64,000 nt of DNA, taken from assembly GCA_965220305.1 (NCBI GenBank), contig OZ244817.1, positions 2,666,001 through 2,730,000 of the forward strand. The letters run 5' to 3'. Numbering within the stretch: position 1 is the first letter of the stretch; the number at the start of each line of letters is the position of its first letter. Origin of the DNA: G965220305 sp965220305 (GTDB lineage: Bacteria > Chloroflexota > Dehalococcoidia > Lucifugimonadales > UBA3495). This document shows positions 8,480 through 17,208 of the stretch, piece after piece. A program made the position numbers and the translations under genes. The notes beneath the pieces were generated by a model. It did not search any database, had not been told where the DNA came from, and saw only the letters and a program-made list of their open reading frames with translations.

Positions 8480-9487
8480 TTACCTGGGCAGAAACATGGT
8501 GGCGTCGGCCAGGCAGACCAGGTCTCCCCGCTGGTTGGCGCCCCTGACCCGGCAGCCCACCACCCCCTGGTGGCTTTCCTCTCGCCTGCTGGTGACTTCG
8601 CCCTGGAAGGACACCGTGTCGCCGGACCGGAAGGGCGTGATGGCCCGCATCAACAACCTTCCGCCATCGTAGAAGGCCCGCAGCGGGAAGGAGCGGGCCA
8701 GCATCTGGTCCACGTAGGACATGGTGGCGGGGCCGGAATTAACCGCTCCGCCAAAAATGTTCCGCCGGGCAAACTCCTCGTCGGTGTGGATATTGCTGGC
8801 GTGGTACTCACCGGCTAGCCGAAACTCGTTCTTGCGGTTGATTATCTCCTGGCTCTCGGATAACTCCAGGCTAGCCAACTGGTCACCCAGGCCAATGGAG
8901 TCAAAACCGGGGAGCTGGGGCGAAATGGGGTTGAAGCCGGCGGCTGCGGCAGCGTCCAACGGGACTGGCGTGGCCGTACCCTGGTCCCGGGGCACCGCCC
9001 GCTGCCCCTGGGCGTACTCAAAGATGCAGGTATAGTCGTACTCGGCCACCAGTTCGCCCCGCTGGTTGGTGGCCTCCACCCGGAAGGTAACGAATTTGTT
9101 GTCCCTTCGCTGGTACTTTTCCAGCACCCGCCGGTTGCCGGTGATGGTGTCCCCGGCCCGAACCGGTCGGGACCAGCGTATTTCGCACTTGGCGAAGGGG
9201 GTCTGACGGCGGGCGGTCTTGGATTCCTCCAGAGCCACGAAGCCGTTGGCGGCGGCGATGTCGTCCCGCAGCAGGGGGGCGTAGGACAGCGCCATGCTGG
9301 GCATGGCCACCAGCGCGCCGTCATATTCCTGGTTCGCGCCCGCCCGGTGGTAGCGGAGGTCAGGGTTCTGGGCAACCAGGGCGTATCGGGAGATGTTCTC
9401 TTCGGTAATGGCAACCACCGTGGGTTGCCCCGACTGGCCGGGCTGTACGGCGTCGAAGTCCCACAGCCTTTCCTTTTGCTCTAACAT
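8480..9487 (-). CDS. Double hot-dog MaoC-like dehydratase
   Basis: A 335-residue protein with two hot-dog domains. The N-terminal one (about 1-165) carries ITEENISRYALVAQNPDL and FAKCEIRWSRPVRAGDTITG, as in the FAS1-type dehydratase/MaoC N-terminal domain. The second (about 190-335) has SNIHTDEEFARRNIFGGAVNSG, the D/N-x4-H-type hydratase segment, followed by FRSGDTVSFQGEVTS. MaoC proteins hydrate enoyl-CoA or related esters. The ATG at 9487 has GGGGGAAGAG upstream; a longer frame to 9820 lacks homology-like character. Likely part of the same catabolic group as the CMD and hydrolase genes downstream. Confidence 0.85.
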   Translation of the reverse strand: MLEQKERLWDFDAVQPGQSGQPTVVAITEENISRYALVAQNPDLRYHRAGANQEYDGALVAMPSMALSYAPLLRDDIAAANGFVALEESKTARRQTPFAKCEIRWSRPVRAGDTITGNRRVLEKYQRRDNKFVTFRVEATNQRGELVAEYDYTCIFEYAQGQRAVPRDQGTATPVPLDAAAAAGFNPISPQLPGFDSIGLGDQLASLELSESQEIINRKNEFRLAGEYHASNIHTDEEFARRNIFGGAVNSGPATMSYVDQMLARSFPLRAFYDGGRLLMRAITPFRSGDTVSFQGEVTSRREESHQGVVGCRVRGANQRGDLVCLADATMFLPR

Positions 9488-9638
9488 TGGTTGCTCTTCC
9501 CCCTTACGTTGGGATTTCCTGGACGGGACACCTCCGGGAAATGGCTTCCGACGGGAGTTTGGGACAAGGGGTTGCGGGCAGCGGCAGTCATGGCACGGCT
9601 GGGTAAGCCGGTTGGGCCCGCACTGGGAGGATGGGGGG

Positions 9639-10097
9639 CTAGAATTCGGGCATCTCTCCGATGACGCTACGCACGGTGGCGATGAAGCTGCCCGAGCGTT
9701 CGTACTGCACCTGCCAATACCTCTCCGCCTGTTGAGGCATATCGTGGGCGTATATTTGGAAGTAGCCGGGCTTGCCCCGGGCCCCAACGAATATGAACAG
9801 CCCTCCCACAACCAGGGCAAACACGGCGCTGAAGACGAGGAGGGGGGTCAGCAGCAACCCCAGGACAATCACGACGGTGCCCATGATTAGGATGGGGTGA
9901 TTGGGTTGCTGCACCAGCTTTACCGAAGCTAGCTGGGGGTAGGGAATCTCCAGCAGGTGCCCCCGGCTGAGTCCGGTTTTCGAGTCCAAGCGAAGTACGC
10001 GGTATGAAGTGGCGTGGAAGGGGCCGAAGGAGCAGAGCAGCCTTTCCGAAGGCTCCAGGTAGCTGTAAATGTTGGCGGTGTTGGTCCAGGCGTCCAC
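9639..10097 (-). CDS. Predicted membrane protein with PH-like N-terminus
   Basis: A 152-residue protein. Residues 12-65 look like a bacterial PH-type beta domain (GPFHATSYRVLRLD, LLEIPYPQLASVKL). Two hydrophobic helices follow (about 68-85 and 88-103), then a C-terminal soluble tail. It begins with GTG at 10097 with AAGGGTAAG before it. Function unknown. Confidence 0.65.
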   Translation of the reverse strand: MDAWTNTANIYSYLEPSERLLCSFGPFHATSYRVLRLDSKTGLSRGHLLEIPYPQLASVKLVQQPNHPILIMGTVVIVLGLLLTPLLVFSAVFALVVGGLFIFVGARGKPGYFQIYAHDMPQQAERYWQVQYERSGSFIATVRSVIGEMPEF

Positions 10098-10489
10098 GGC
10101 GCTTACCCTTGCCCGTCGGAGGCGAAATCTGGGAGCCGTCCAGGGATATGGTCACCCGCAGCGTCCGGCTAGATTATGCAACAACCTGCATGGGTTGACA
10201 AGGACGGGCTAAGGGGGCAGGGGACAGCCCGCCGCCCTTGACTCTCGCCAGGGGGAAAAGCCCCGTCATTTCCGCGGAGGCGGGAATCTAGGGGAATAGG
10301 GTGTGGGCCGCCTCGCCCCTGACTCTGCGCGCCAGGGGCGGGGCTTACCTCTACGTGGATAATCGAAAGACCCTCGCCCCTTATCCCTTCCCTTGCCACC
10401 ATACAACCCCTACCGCATAATAGGTGGACTTGTACCAGGGCCGGGATTTACCCTGGCCCCGGCTTGGGTCTGGATTTCTTGGAGGTAAC
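10098..10489. other. Intergenic region with palindromic repeats
   Basis: No gene is supported. It contains a copy of the CGTCATTCC...GGAATC(C/T)AGGGG palindrome (10264-10294), a CGCCCCTG...CAGGGGCG hairpin (about 10315-10340), and one end of the TCTTTCGATT repeat (AATCGAAAGACCCT, 10361-10374). GGAGGT at 10481-10486 is the ribosome site of the next gene. Confidence 0.6.
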
Positions 10490-11425
10490 ATGAAAGTAGG
10501 ATTTGTTGGGCTGGGCACCATGGGCGGCAGCATGGCCTATAACTGCTTGCAGGGCGGCAACGAGATGGTGGTCCACGACATCAACCGGGCCGCGGCCACG
10601 CCCCACCTGGAAGCCGGGGCCATCTGGGCCGATACTCCGAGGGAGGTTGCCGAGCAGAGCGAGGTCGTCTTCACCTCGCTGCCCGGCCCCACCGAGATTG
10701 AGGCCGTGGCCCTGGGCGACGATGGACTGCTGCAGGGCATGAGCGCCGGTAAGGTCTACTTCGACCTGAGCACCAACTCCCCCGCTTCAATTAGGCACAT
10801 CCACGAGGTGTTCGGCGCGCAGGGAATTCATGTGTTGGACGCGCCGGTGAGCGGCGGGCCCCGGGGCGCGCGCACCCGCAACTTGGCCATCTGGGTGGGC
10901 GGCGATGAGGACCTGTTCGACAAATATAAGGAAGTGCTGGACTCCATCGGCGACAAGGCCTACTATGTCGGCCCCATCGGCTGCGGAGCGGTGGCCAAGC
11001 TGGTGCACAACTGCGCCGGTTACATCATCCAGACGGCCCTGGCTGAGGTGTTCACCATGGGGGTCAAGGCCGGAGTGGAGCCGCTGGCCCTGTGGCAGGC
11101 GGTCCGCCGAGGGGCCCAGGGGCGTCGGGGCACCTTCGAGGGCCTGGCGGAACACCTGCTGCCGGGCAACTTCGACCCGCCCGACTTCGCGCTGCGCCTG
11201 GCCCGCAAGGACGTGGACCTGGCGGTGGCCGTGGGACGAGAGTTCGAGGTCCCCATGAAGCTGGCCAACGTGACCCTGGCGGAGATGACCGAGGCGATAA
11301 ACCGGGGTTGGGCGGGACGCGATTCTCGGGTGGCGATGCTGCTTCAGGAAGAACGGGCCGGCGTTGAGGTGCGGGTGGACCCGGAGGTGTTGCGCCAAGC
11401 GTTGGAGGCGGAGCAGGGGGGGTAG
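10490..11425 (+). CDS. NAD(P)-dependent 3-hydroxyisobutyrate dehydrogenase-like oxidoreductase
   Basis: A 311-residue beta-hydroxyacid dehydrogenase. The N-terminal Rossmann motif is MKVGFVGLGTMGGSMAYN; the substrate loop VLDAPVSGGPRGAR (about 116-129) and the catalytic Lys segment GCGAVAKLVHNCAGY (about 164-178) are both present. Family members oxidise 3-hydroxyisobutyrate, tartronate semialdehyde and similar acids. The ATG is preceded by a strong GGAGGT. A small unknown gene follows 38 bases later and may be co-transcribed. Confidence 0.92.
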   Translation: MKVGFVGLGTMGGSMAYNCLQGGNEMVVHDINRAAATPHLEAGAIWADTPREVAEQSEVVFTSLPGPTEIEAVALGDDGLLQGMSAGKVYFDLSTNSPASIRHIHEVFGAQGIHVLDAPVSGGPRGARTRNLAIWVGGDEDLFDKYKEVLDSIGDKAYYVGPIGCGAVAKLVHNCAGYIIQTALAEVFTMGVKAGVEPLALWQAVRRGAQGRRGTFEGLAEHLLPGNFDPPDFALRLARKDVDLAVAVGREFEVPMKLANVTLAEMTEAINRGWAGRDSRVAMLLQEERAGVEVRVDPEVLRQALEAEQGG

Positions 11426-11463
11426 GCATCGAGCCGGTGCGCCCCCATAGAGGGTGGAGGAAT

Positions 11464-11823
11464 ATGATGATTGAAGACCATGCGCACGCGGCTCGGGAGT
11501 TCCTGGCGGCGTCGGACGGGGAGTTCGACGCCGGGGACGATATGCAGGCCGCGGAAAAGTTGTGGGGGGCCTTCTCCCACGCCGTTACCGCCGTTTCCTT
11601 GGAGCGAGGTTGGCTTTACGGCACCCACCGAAAGACTGTGGATGCGGGTCGGCGGCTGGCCCGGGAACTGAACAACGGGAACCTAGAGGCCGTTGACGAG
11701 GCTCGCCTCTTTCACAACCACTTCTACAATGGATCAATGGAAGACTACGAAATGGAGTACGGGCGGCCAATAGTGCACGACTTCGTGCACCGGGCACTGG
11801 GGCTGCTGAACAGTCCGAGCTAG
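11464..11823 (+). CDS. Small helical protein, possibly PaREP1/HEPN-like
   Basis: A 119-residue all-helical protein with repeated-helix character: HAREFL-like first helix, AAEKLWGAFSHAVTAV (about 25-40), then LFHNHFYNGSMEDYEMEY. The arrangement (short paired helices with AAEKxWGA) recalls PaREP1 proteins, which are related to HEPN/HEPN-like folds. That assignment is tentative. GGAGGA lies just before the ATG at 11464. Confidence 0.6.
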   Translation: MMIEDHAHAAREFLAASDGEFDAGDDMQAAEKLWGAFSHAVTAVSLERGWLYGTHRKTVDAGRRLARELNNGNLEAVDEARLFHNHFYNGSMEDYEMEYGRPIVHDFVHRALGLLNSPS

Positions 11824-11858
11824 GGGTAGGGGGATTCTCTCTGCCAGGCCGCCGCCCC

Positions 11859-13331
11859 TCAGTCCTCCCGCCGCCAGCGCAGGTTGGGCCGGCGGGCCGC
11901 CCCGGCCTCGTCCAGGCGGGATACCGGCGTGGTATGGGGGGCCTGCTGAACCAGTTCCGGGTCGTCGTTGGACTCCCGGTCGATGTCCCGCAGGGTCTGG
12001 ATGAAGGCGTCCAGCGTCTCCCGGGTCTCCGTCTCAGTGGGCTCGATCATCAGCGCCTCGTGGACAATCAGAGGGAAGTACATGGTGGGGGCGTGGTAGC
12101 CGTAGTCCAACAGCCGCTTGGCGACCTCCAACCCGCTGACCCCCCGGGCCCGCTGCCGGTCGGCGGAGAATACCACCTCGTGCATACAACGCCGGTCGTA
12201 GGGCAGGTAGTAGATGTCCTTCAGGGCTTCCATGATGTAGTTGGCGTTGAGGACGGCGTTGCCACTGACCGATTGCAAGCCCTCGGCGCCCATGGTGCGG
12301 ATGTAGGTGTAGGCCCGCACCAGCACGCCGAAGTTGCCGTGGAAGCTGCTAATCTTGCCGATGCTCCGCTCCGGCGTGGTAAGGCCGTAGGTGGGGGGCC
12401 CGCCATCGCCTGTCTGCGAGACCACCGGAGCGGCCAGGTAGGGCATCAGCGCCTCGCCGCAGCACACCGGCCCGGCCCCGGGGCCGCCGCCGCCGTGGGG
12501 TGTGGTGAAGGTCTTGTGCAGGTTCAGGTGGATAACGTCGAAGCCCAGGTCGCCCAGCTTGGCCCGGCCCAGCAGGGCGTTCATGTTGGCCCCGTCGCCG
12601 TAGACCAAACCGCCGGCCTGGTGCACCACCCGGCACACCTCCACGATGTTGCTGTCGAAGAGGCCCAGGGTGCTGGGCAGGGTAATCATCACCCCGGCCA
12701 GGTCAGGGCCAGCCAACTCGTGCAGGGCTTCCAGGTCAACGTTGCCGTCGCTGTCCGACGCCAGGGTAACCACGTCGAAGCCCGCCATGGCCGCCGAGGC
12801 CGGGTTGGTGCCGTGGGCGCTGTCGGGAATCGCCATCTTGGTGCGCCCGGTGTCGCCCCGGTCGTGGTGGTAGGCCCGCATCATCAGCACCCCGGCCAGT
12901 TCCCCGTGGGCCCCGGCCAGGGTCGCCAGGCTGGAACCGGCCATGCCGGTTATCTCGTTGAGGGACTGCTGTAGGTTGTACAGCAACTCCAAGGCCCCCT
13001 GGGACGCCGTCTCCGGTTGCAGCGGGTGGATGCCCGCGAACCCGGGCAGGAAGGACATCTCGTCGTGTACCTTGGGGTTGTACTTCATGGTGCAACTGCC
13101 CAGGGGATAGAACTGGGTGTCGATGGAGAAGTTTAGCTGGCTGAGGTTGGTGAAATACTGCACTACCTCCGGCTCCGAGACCTCGGGCAGGTCCAATTCG
13201 GTACGCAGCAGGGCCGAGTCGGGCAGGGGTTGAAGCGGCACGTCCGACGCCGCAACGATGGCCCCCACACGCCCGGGAACGCTGCGCTCCATCAGTAGTT
13301 TGGATGTGTCTCGTGTTCCGCCTTTCTGCAT
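11859..13331 (-). CDS. gcvPB: Glycine dehydrogenase (decarboxylating) subunit 2
   Basis: A 490-residue P-protein subunit 2, PLP dependent. The PLP lysine is Lys273 in HLNLHKTF, followed by the glycine-rich TPHGGGGPGAGP loop; SAHGTNPASAAMAG (171-184) is the other hallmark. With GcvPA it decarboxylates glycine and transfers the aminomethyl group to lipoyl-GcvH. Its ATG overlaps the gcvPA stop (TAATG), so translation is coupled. It is the last gene of the gcvT-H-x-PA-PB operon. Confidence 0.97.
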   Translation of the reverse strand: MQKGGTRDTSKLLMERSVPGRVGAIVAASDVPLQPLPDSALLRTELDLPEVSEPEVVQYFTNLSQLNFSIDTQFYPLGSCTMKYNPKVHDEMSFLPGFAGIHPLQPETASQGALELLYNLQQSLNEITGMAGSSLATLAGAHGELAGVLMMRAYHHDRGDTGRTKMAIPDSAHGTNPASAAMAGFDVVTLASDSDGNVDLEALHELAGPDLAGVMITLPSTLGLFDSNIVEVCRVVHQAGGLVYGDGANMNALLGRAKLGDLGFDVIHLNLHKTFTTPHGGGGPGAGPVCCGEALMPYLAAPVVSQTGDGGPPTYGLTTPERSIGKISSFHGNFGVLVRAYTYIRTMGAEGLQSVSGNAVLNANYIMEALKDIYYLPYDRRCMHEVVFSADRQRARGVSGLEVAKRLLDYGYHAPTMYFPLIVHEALMIEPTETETRETLDAFIQTLRDIDRESNDDPELVQQAPHTTPVSRLDEAGAARRPNLRWRRED

Positions 13332-14686
13332 TAGCTAAACTCCGCTAGCCCCGCTACCAGGGCGTCGATGTCTTCCCGGGTGTTCATTTCGGTGACGCAG
13401 ACCAACATTCCCCGGTCCACCTCCGCCGGTAGGGGATCGTTGTAGGGGGGGCTGCTGACGTCCAGACCGCCCAGGATGTTCCGCTCCAGGAGCCGTTGGT
13501 TGATAACGGCGGGGGAAGCGGGGCACTGGACCAAGAACTCCTGGAAGAAAGTCCCCTGGTTGAAGGGCAGGGAATAGCCGGGAAGCTGCTCGATTTGGGA
13601 AGCGGCGTAGTGGGCTTTGTGATAGCACAGCTCCGCCACCTGGCGCAGCCCCTGTTTGCCCATAGCTGCCAGGTAAATGGTGGCGGCCAGGGCGTACAGG
13701 GCCTCGTTGGTGCAGATATTGCTGGTGGCCCGCTCCCGGCGGATGTGCTGCTCCCGGGTCTGGAGGGTTAGCACGTAGCCGGTCCGGCCCTGGGTGTCGG
13801 TGGTGCGCCCCACCAGGCGGCTGGGCATCTGCCGGATGTACTGCTGCTTGGCGGAGAAGAGGCCCACGTAGGGGCCGCCGTAGCTGACGGGTATGCCCAG
13901 GGGTTGGCCCTCCCCGGTAACAATGTCGGCGTCGTAGTGGCCGGGGGACTGGAACATCCCCATCGCCGTGGGGTCTGCCGATATTACCAGCAGGGCGCCC
14001 TGGTCGTGGGCGGCGGCGCTGTGCTGGGCCAGGTCTTCCACGTTGCCGAAGAAGTTGGGGTACTGGACCGCCAGGCAGGCCGTATCCCCGATGACCTCTG
14101 GGTCCCAGTGCCGGACCACCTCGATGCGGATGCCCTGGGCCTGGCAATAGGTGCGAATTACCTGCTGGTAGAAGGGGGAAACGGTGTCGGCGATGGCTAC
14201 CTGGTCCCGGCGGGTCACCCGGCAGGCCATCAGCACCCCCTCGGCCAGGCTGGTGGCCCCGTCGTACATTCCGGCGTTGGCGACTTCCATCTCGTAGAGG
14301 TTGCTGACCAGGGTTTGGAACTCGTAGATGACCTGCAGGGTACCCTGGCTGACCTCCGGTTGGTAGGGGGTGTAGGCGGTGAGGAACTCGCCCCTGGTCA
14401 TTATTGCCTTGACGACAGCGGGGCTGAAGTGGTTATAGGAGCCGGCCCCCAGAAAGGATGGGCCGCTGTTCAGGGCCCGGTTCCTGGCGGCCAGGGCCGA
14501 CAGTTCTCGTTGAATCTCCAACTCGGAAAGGGGGGATGGCAGGTCCAGGGACGGGTTGCGGTGCTCCTCGGGAATGTCCAGGAACAGCTCGTCGATGGAA
14601 CTGAGGCCCAGGGTCGCCAGCATCTCCGCCTGTTCCTGCTGGGTGTTGGGGATGTAGTGGGACTGGAATTGTACGTTGGAAGTCAC
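13331..14686 (-). CDS. gcvPA: Glycine dehydrogenase (decarboxylating) subunit 1
   Basis: A 451-residue P-protein subunit 1. Features are the N-terminal HYIPNTQQEQAEML, the FLGAGSYNHF motif (about 99-108), TAYTPYQPEVSQGTLQ and the C-terminal PVSYGGPYVGLFSAK region. It forms the alpha2beta2 P-protein with GcvPB; the split is normal in many Gram-positives, Chloroflexota and archaea. Length is as usual. It follows the small coiled-coil gene with 89 bases between. Confidence 0.97.
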   Translation of the reverse strand: MTSNVQFQSHYIPNTQQEQAEMLATLGLSSIDELFLDIPEEHRNPSLDLPSPLSELEIQRELSALAARNRALNSGPSFLGAGSYNHFSPAVVKAIMTRGEFLTAYTPYQPEVSQGTLQVIYEFQTLVSNLYEMEVANAGMYDGATSLAEGVLMACRVTRRDQVAIADTVSPFYQQVIRTYCQAQGIRIEVVRHWDPEVIGDTACLAVQYPNFFGNVEDLAQHSAAAHDQGALLVISADPTAMGMFQSPGHYDADIVTGEGQPLGIPVSYGGPYVGLFSAKQQYIRQMPSRLVGRTTDTQGRTGYVLTLQTREQHIRRERATSNICTNEALYALAATIYLAAMGKQGLRQVAELCYHKAHYAASQIEQLPGYSLPFNQGTFFQEFLVQCPASPAVINQRLLERNILGGLDVSSPPYNDPLPAEVDRGMLVCVTEMNTREDIDALVAGLAEFS

Positions 14687-14775
14687 GCCAGTTCTCCTTT
14701 CATTTCTTCCCCCGGCGCTCCGGTTCGGAGTCGATTCAGTGAACTGGGAAAGACTCTCGCCCCGGTGGTGTGGGC

Positions 14776-15117
14776 CTAGACTCCCCGGACTATCAGCGTT
14801 ATCACCAAGCCGACAAGGGCGGCGATTATGCCGCCGCCGATACCAATAATAGCCAGAAGCAGGCGGTCAATCCGGCGGTTGACTTCCCCTAGCCCGGAGT
14901 CCAGCCGGCGGTTGACTTCCCCTAGTCCGGTGTCAATCCGGTGGTTGACTTCCCCTAGCCCGGAGTCCAGCCGGCGGTTGACTTCTGCCAATCCGGAGTC
15001 CAGCCGGCTGTTGATTTCCTGTTGGCCGATTTTCAGGTCCTGCAACATGGCCGACTGTTCGGATATACGGCCTTCCAGATAGCCCAGGGTTCGGGCAGTT
15101 TCCGGCTCTGCGGTCAT
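14776..15117 (-). CDS. Coiled-coil membrane protein with 11-residue repeats, inside the gcv operon
   Basis: A 113-residue protein. After an N-terminal helix (1-35), residues about 37-90 consist of four to five near-identical 11-residue units, LDSGLGEVNRR, a hendecad coiled coil. One membrane helix follows (about 90-110, IGIGGGIIAALVGLVITLIV). At the DNA level the units are 33-base repeats (about 14880-15013). The ATG at 15117 has GGAGGGG upstream. Two more proteins with the same plan (coiled coil then C-terminal membrane helix) occur at 18585-18893 and 32000-32218. Family role unknown; nothing links it to glycine cleavage except position. Confidence 0.7.
   Translation of the reverse strand: MTAEPETARTLGYLEGRISEQSAMLQDLKIGQQEINSRLDSGLAEVNRRLDSGLGEVNHRIDTGLGEVNRRLDSGLGEVNRRIDRLLLAIIGIGGGIIAALVGLVITLIVRGV
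14880..15013. repeat. 33-base tandem repeat within the coiled-coil gene
   Basis: About four copies of a 33-base unit containing CCGGAGTCCAGCCGGCGG and TTGACTTCCCCTAG. Most differences are single bases that alter Asp-Ser/Asp-Thr or Arg/His, so reading frame is kept. Confidence 0.8.
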
Positions 15118-15150
15118 TACGGCACCCCTCCGGGACACCTATATCATCGC

Positions 15151-15540
15151 CTATAGCCCGGCGGTGTAGGAGTCGTAGTCGTCGGCGGACATCAGGTTGT
15201 CCAGTTCGCCGGGATTGCTCAGGGCCACCCGCACCAGCCAACCCCGGTCAAAGGGATCGTCGTTGACCAACTCGGGGGCGTCGACCAAGGAGGCGTTGAC
15301 CTCGATTACCTCGCCGCTGACCGGGGAATACAGGTCGGAGACCGCCTTAACCGATTCCACCTCTCCCATTTTCTCCAGGTGCGTCACCGTAGCGCCCACC
15401 TGGGGCAGGTCGAAGTAGACCACGTCTCCCAGTTGGTCTTGGGCGTAGTGGGTAATGCCCACCTGGGCGCGCCCGGCGGCATCGTCTTCCAGTTTCACCC
15501 ACTCGTGCTCTACCGTATACTTCCGGTCCTTGGGATTCAA
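15151..15540 (-). CDS. gcvH: Glycine cleavage system H protein
   Basis: A 129-residue lipoyl carrier. The lipoylated lysine is Lys65 in ESVKAVSDLYSPVSGEV. It shuttles the aminomethyl group between P, T and L proteins. Length and the N-terminal YTVEHEWVKL are typical. It appears to begin with TTG at 15540, with AGGAGG upstream. No lipoamide dehydrogenase or lipoyl ligase is in the window. Confidence 0.97.
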   Translation of the reverse strand: MNPKDRKYTVEHEWVKLEDDAAGRAQVGITHYAQDQLGDVVYFDLPQVGATVTHLEKMGEVESVKAVSDLYSPVSGEVIEVNASLVDAPELVNDDPFDRGWLVRVALSNPGELDNLMSADDYDSYTAGL

Positions 15541-15612
15541 AGCTGCTGCGGCCTCCTATTCGATGGGGCTTGTTTACCAATATGCCAGTCTGTCCGAAAC
15601 CCGCCCCCGCTT

Positions 15613-16764
15613 CTACTGCGTCCCTGGGGCTCCACCGGGCCGGCCTGGCGCGCTCCGCCGCCGGGCCCTAGTGTAAAAAGGTAAGTCAACTACTTCTATG
15701 GGGGTAATCCTTCCCCGGATGTCCACGTCCAACCACTGGCCCGGGGTAGCGTGACGCACCAAAACGTAGCCCATCGCGATGCTGGTGTCAAGGGTAGGGG
15801 AGTAGCTCCCGCTGGTGACGACGCCCACCGTCTCCCCCTGGTGCAGGATGGGGTACTCCGCCCGGGGCGCGCTGCGGCCCGCCAGTTTGAGGCCCACCAG
15901 CCTGCGGTCCGTGCCCTCTTCCCGCTGCCGCTGCAACGCCTCCCAGCCCACGTAGGGCCCCTCCTGACGCACGAATCGGTCAAGTCCGGCCTCGATGGGG
16001 GTGGTGGCCGGGTCAATCTCGTGGCCGTGGAGGGGCAGGGCCGCTTCCAGCCGTAGCACGTCCCGCGCGCCCAGACCGCAGGGTGTTGCGCCGAGGTCCA
16101 GCAGAGCGTTCCAGAGGGGTTGGGCGTCGGCGGCGTCCACCACCATCTCAAACCCGTCCTCGCCCGTGTAGCCGGTGCGCCCGACGAAGATGGGCTTACC
16201 CTGGAACTGCCCTTCTCCCCAGGCGAAAAGGCGCAGGCTGGAGGGTGGATCGCCGTTGTCCAGTTGGCACAGCCGGTCCAGGGCTTCCGGCGCGCCCGGC
16301 CCCTGAAAAGCCAGCAACCCGGTCTCCCGGGTGTGGTCGTCCATGACGCAGCCCCCGGCGAACCCTTCGTCAATCCAGCGTTGGAACCAGGCCACCACCT
16401 CGTCGCGGTTGCCCGCGTTGGGAATCAGCAGGTAACGGTCTGGGGCCAGCCGGTAGAAGATGGTGTCGTCAATGACGCCGCCGGACTCGTTACAGATCAT
16501 GCAGTAGCGGGCGCGGCCCACGGCCAGGGTATCGGCGGAGCCGGTCAACACCCAGTCCAGGAATTGGGTTGACTGGGGGCCGGAGATGTAGAGCCGCCCC
16601 ATGTGGGAAACGTCGAACAGGCCGATGGCGGTGCGCACCGCCCTGACCTCGGCCAAGATGCCGGAATACTGCACCGGCATGTCCCAGCCGCCGAAGGGCA
16701 CCATGCGCGCGCGCAGGTCCAGGTGGGCTTGGTAGAGGGGTGTTCGGAGATTGTCCTGGGTCAA
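15613..16764 (-). CDS. gcvT: Aminomethyltransferase (glycine cleavage T protein)
   Basis: A 383-residue T protein. LRTPLYQAHLDLRARMVPFGGWDMPVQY-type start, the FDVSHMGRL motif (about 52-60) and the GRTGYTGEDGFE motif (about 190-201) are all visible. It uses tetrahydrofolate to release ammonia and form methylene-THF from the aminomethylated H protein. The start is probably the TTG at 16764 because this gives the usual N terminus; the open frame continues to 16986 but that extension is repeat DNA. First gene of the operon. I saw no glycine-riboswitch pattern in the leader. Confidence 0.93.
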   Translation of the reverse strand: MTQDNLRTPLYQAHLDLRARMVPFGGWDMPVQYSGILAEVRAVRTAIGLFDVSHMGRLYISGPQSTQFLDWVLTGSADTLAVGRARYCMICNESGGVIDDTIFYRLAPDRYLLIPNAGNRDEVVAWFQRWIDEGFAGGCVMDDHTRETGLLAFQGPGAPEALDRLCQLDNGDPPSSLRLFAWGEGQFQGKPIFVGRTGYTGEDGFEMVVDAADAQPLWNALLDLGATPCGLGARDVLRLEAALPLHGHEIDPATTPIEAGLDRFVRQEGPYVGWEALQRQREEGTDRRLVGLKLAGRSAPRAEYPILHQGETVGVVTSGSYSPTLDTSIAMGYVLVRHATPGQWLDVDIRGRITPIEVVDLPFYTRARRRSAPGRPGGAPGTQ

Positions 16765-16919
16765 TAGGCACCGCCCGTGGTCGCGTTTACGTTGCTGCCC
16801 GGACTCAGCCGCCCTATTAAAAAGGGGCGGAAGGCCGAGGGCAAGCTGAAGGATTACAGCCTCCGAATGATAACCGCAACCCGCCGGAGCCGCAAGATAT
16901 TGGAATGGGGCGGGGGTGA

Positions 16920-17102
16920 GGTCTTCCGATTCTCCAGCTAAGGTCAAGTTCATCCTGACGGACAGGCGACCACTTCCCACCGCCATTCCGGCGGAGGCCG
17001 GAATCCAGGGGTGGGGAGCCTCTGCTGGCCGGAAATTTTATACCCTTCGCTCCCCTCAGAACCTTCACTCCGCGAAGGCGGGGGGGTGACAATCGGAAGA
17101 CC
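16920..17102. mobile_element. MITE-like element with inverted ends GGTCTTCCGATT / AATCGGAAGACC
   Basis: A 183-base intergenic element bounded by a perfect 12-base terminal inverted repeat (16920-16931 and 17091-17102). Both ends carry the same change from the TCTTTCGATT form seen in other copies. A CGCCATTCCGGCGG palindromic repeat (16981-17011) is nested inside. There is no coding capacity. The rest of the 16765-17208 gap holds a short CCGCCC...GGGCGG hairpin near 16810-16831. Confidence 0.6.
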
Positions 17103-17145
17103 CTCGCCCCGTTCCGGTCCCACTTCCTGATTGAATGGCCGGTAT

Positions 17146-17153
17146 GCTATATT
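17146..17153 (+). promoter_or_regulatory. Candidate extended -10 promoter element
   Basis: TGCTATATT fits an extended -10 element (TGnTATAAT) and is 56 bases before the start at 17209. No good -35 is seen at the normal distance. Confidence 0.35.
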
Positions 17154-17208
17154 AGGGCCGTTAATAGCTATCCGATGGACCTTGGCCATTCTGGTAAAGG
17201 GGAATCGA

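Noticed and set aside
16765..17208. A glycine riboswitch before gcvT
   Set aside because: I could not see the conserved core of the class in either orientation; the region is mostly a MITE-like element and a short hairpin.
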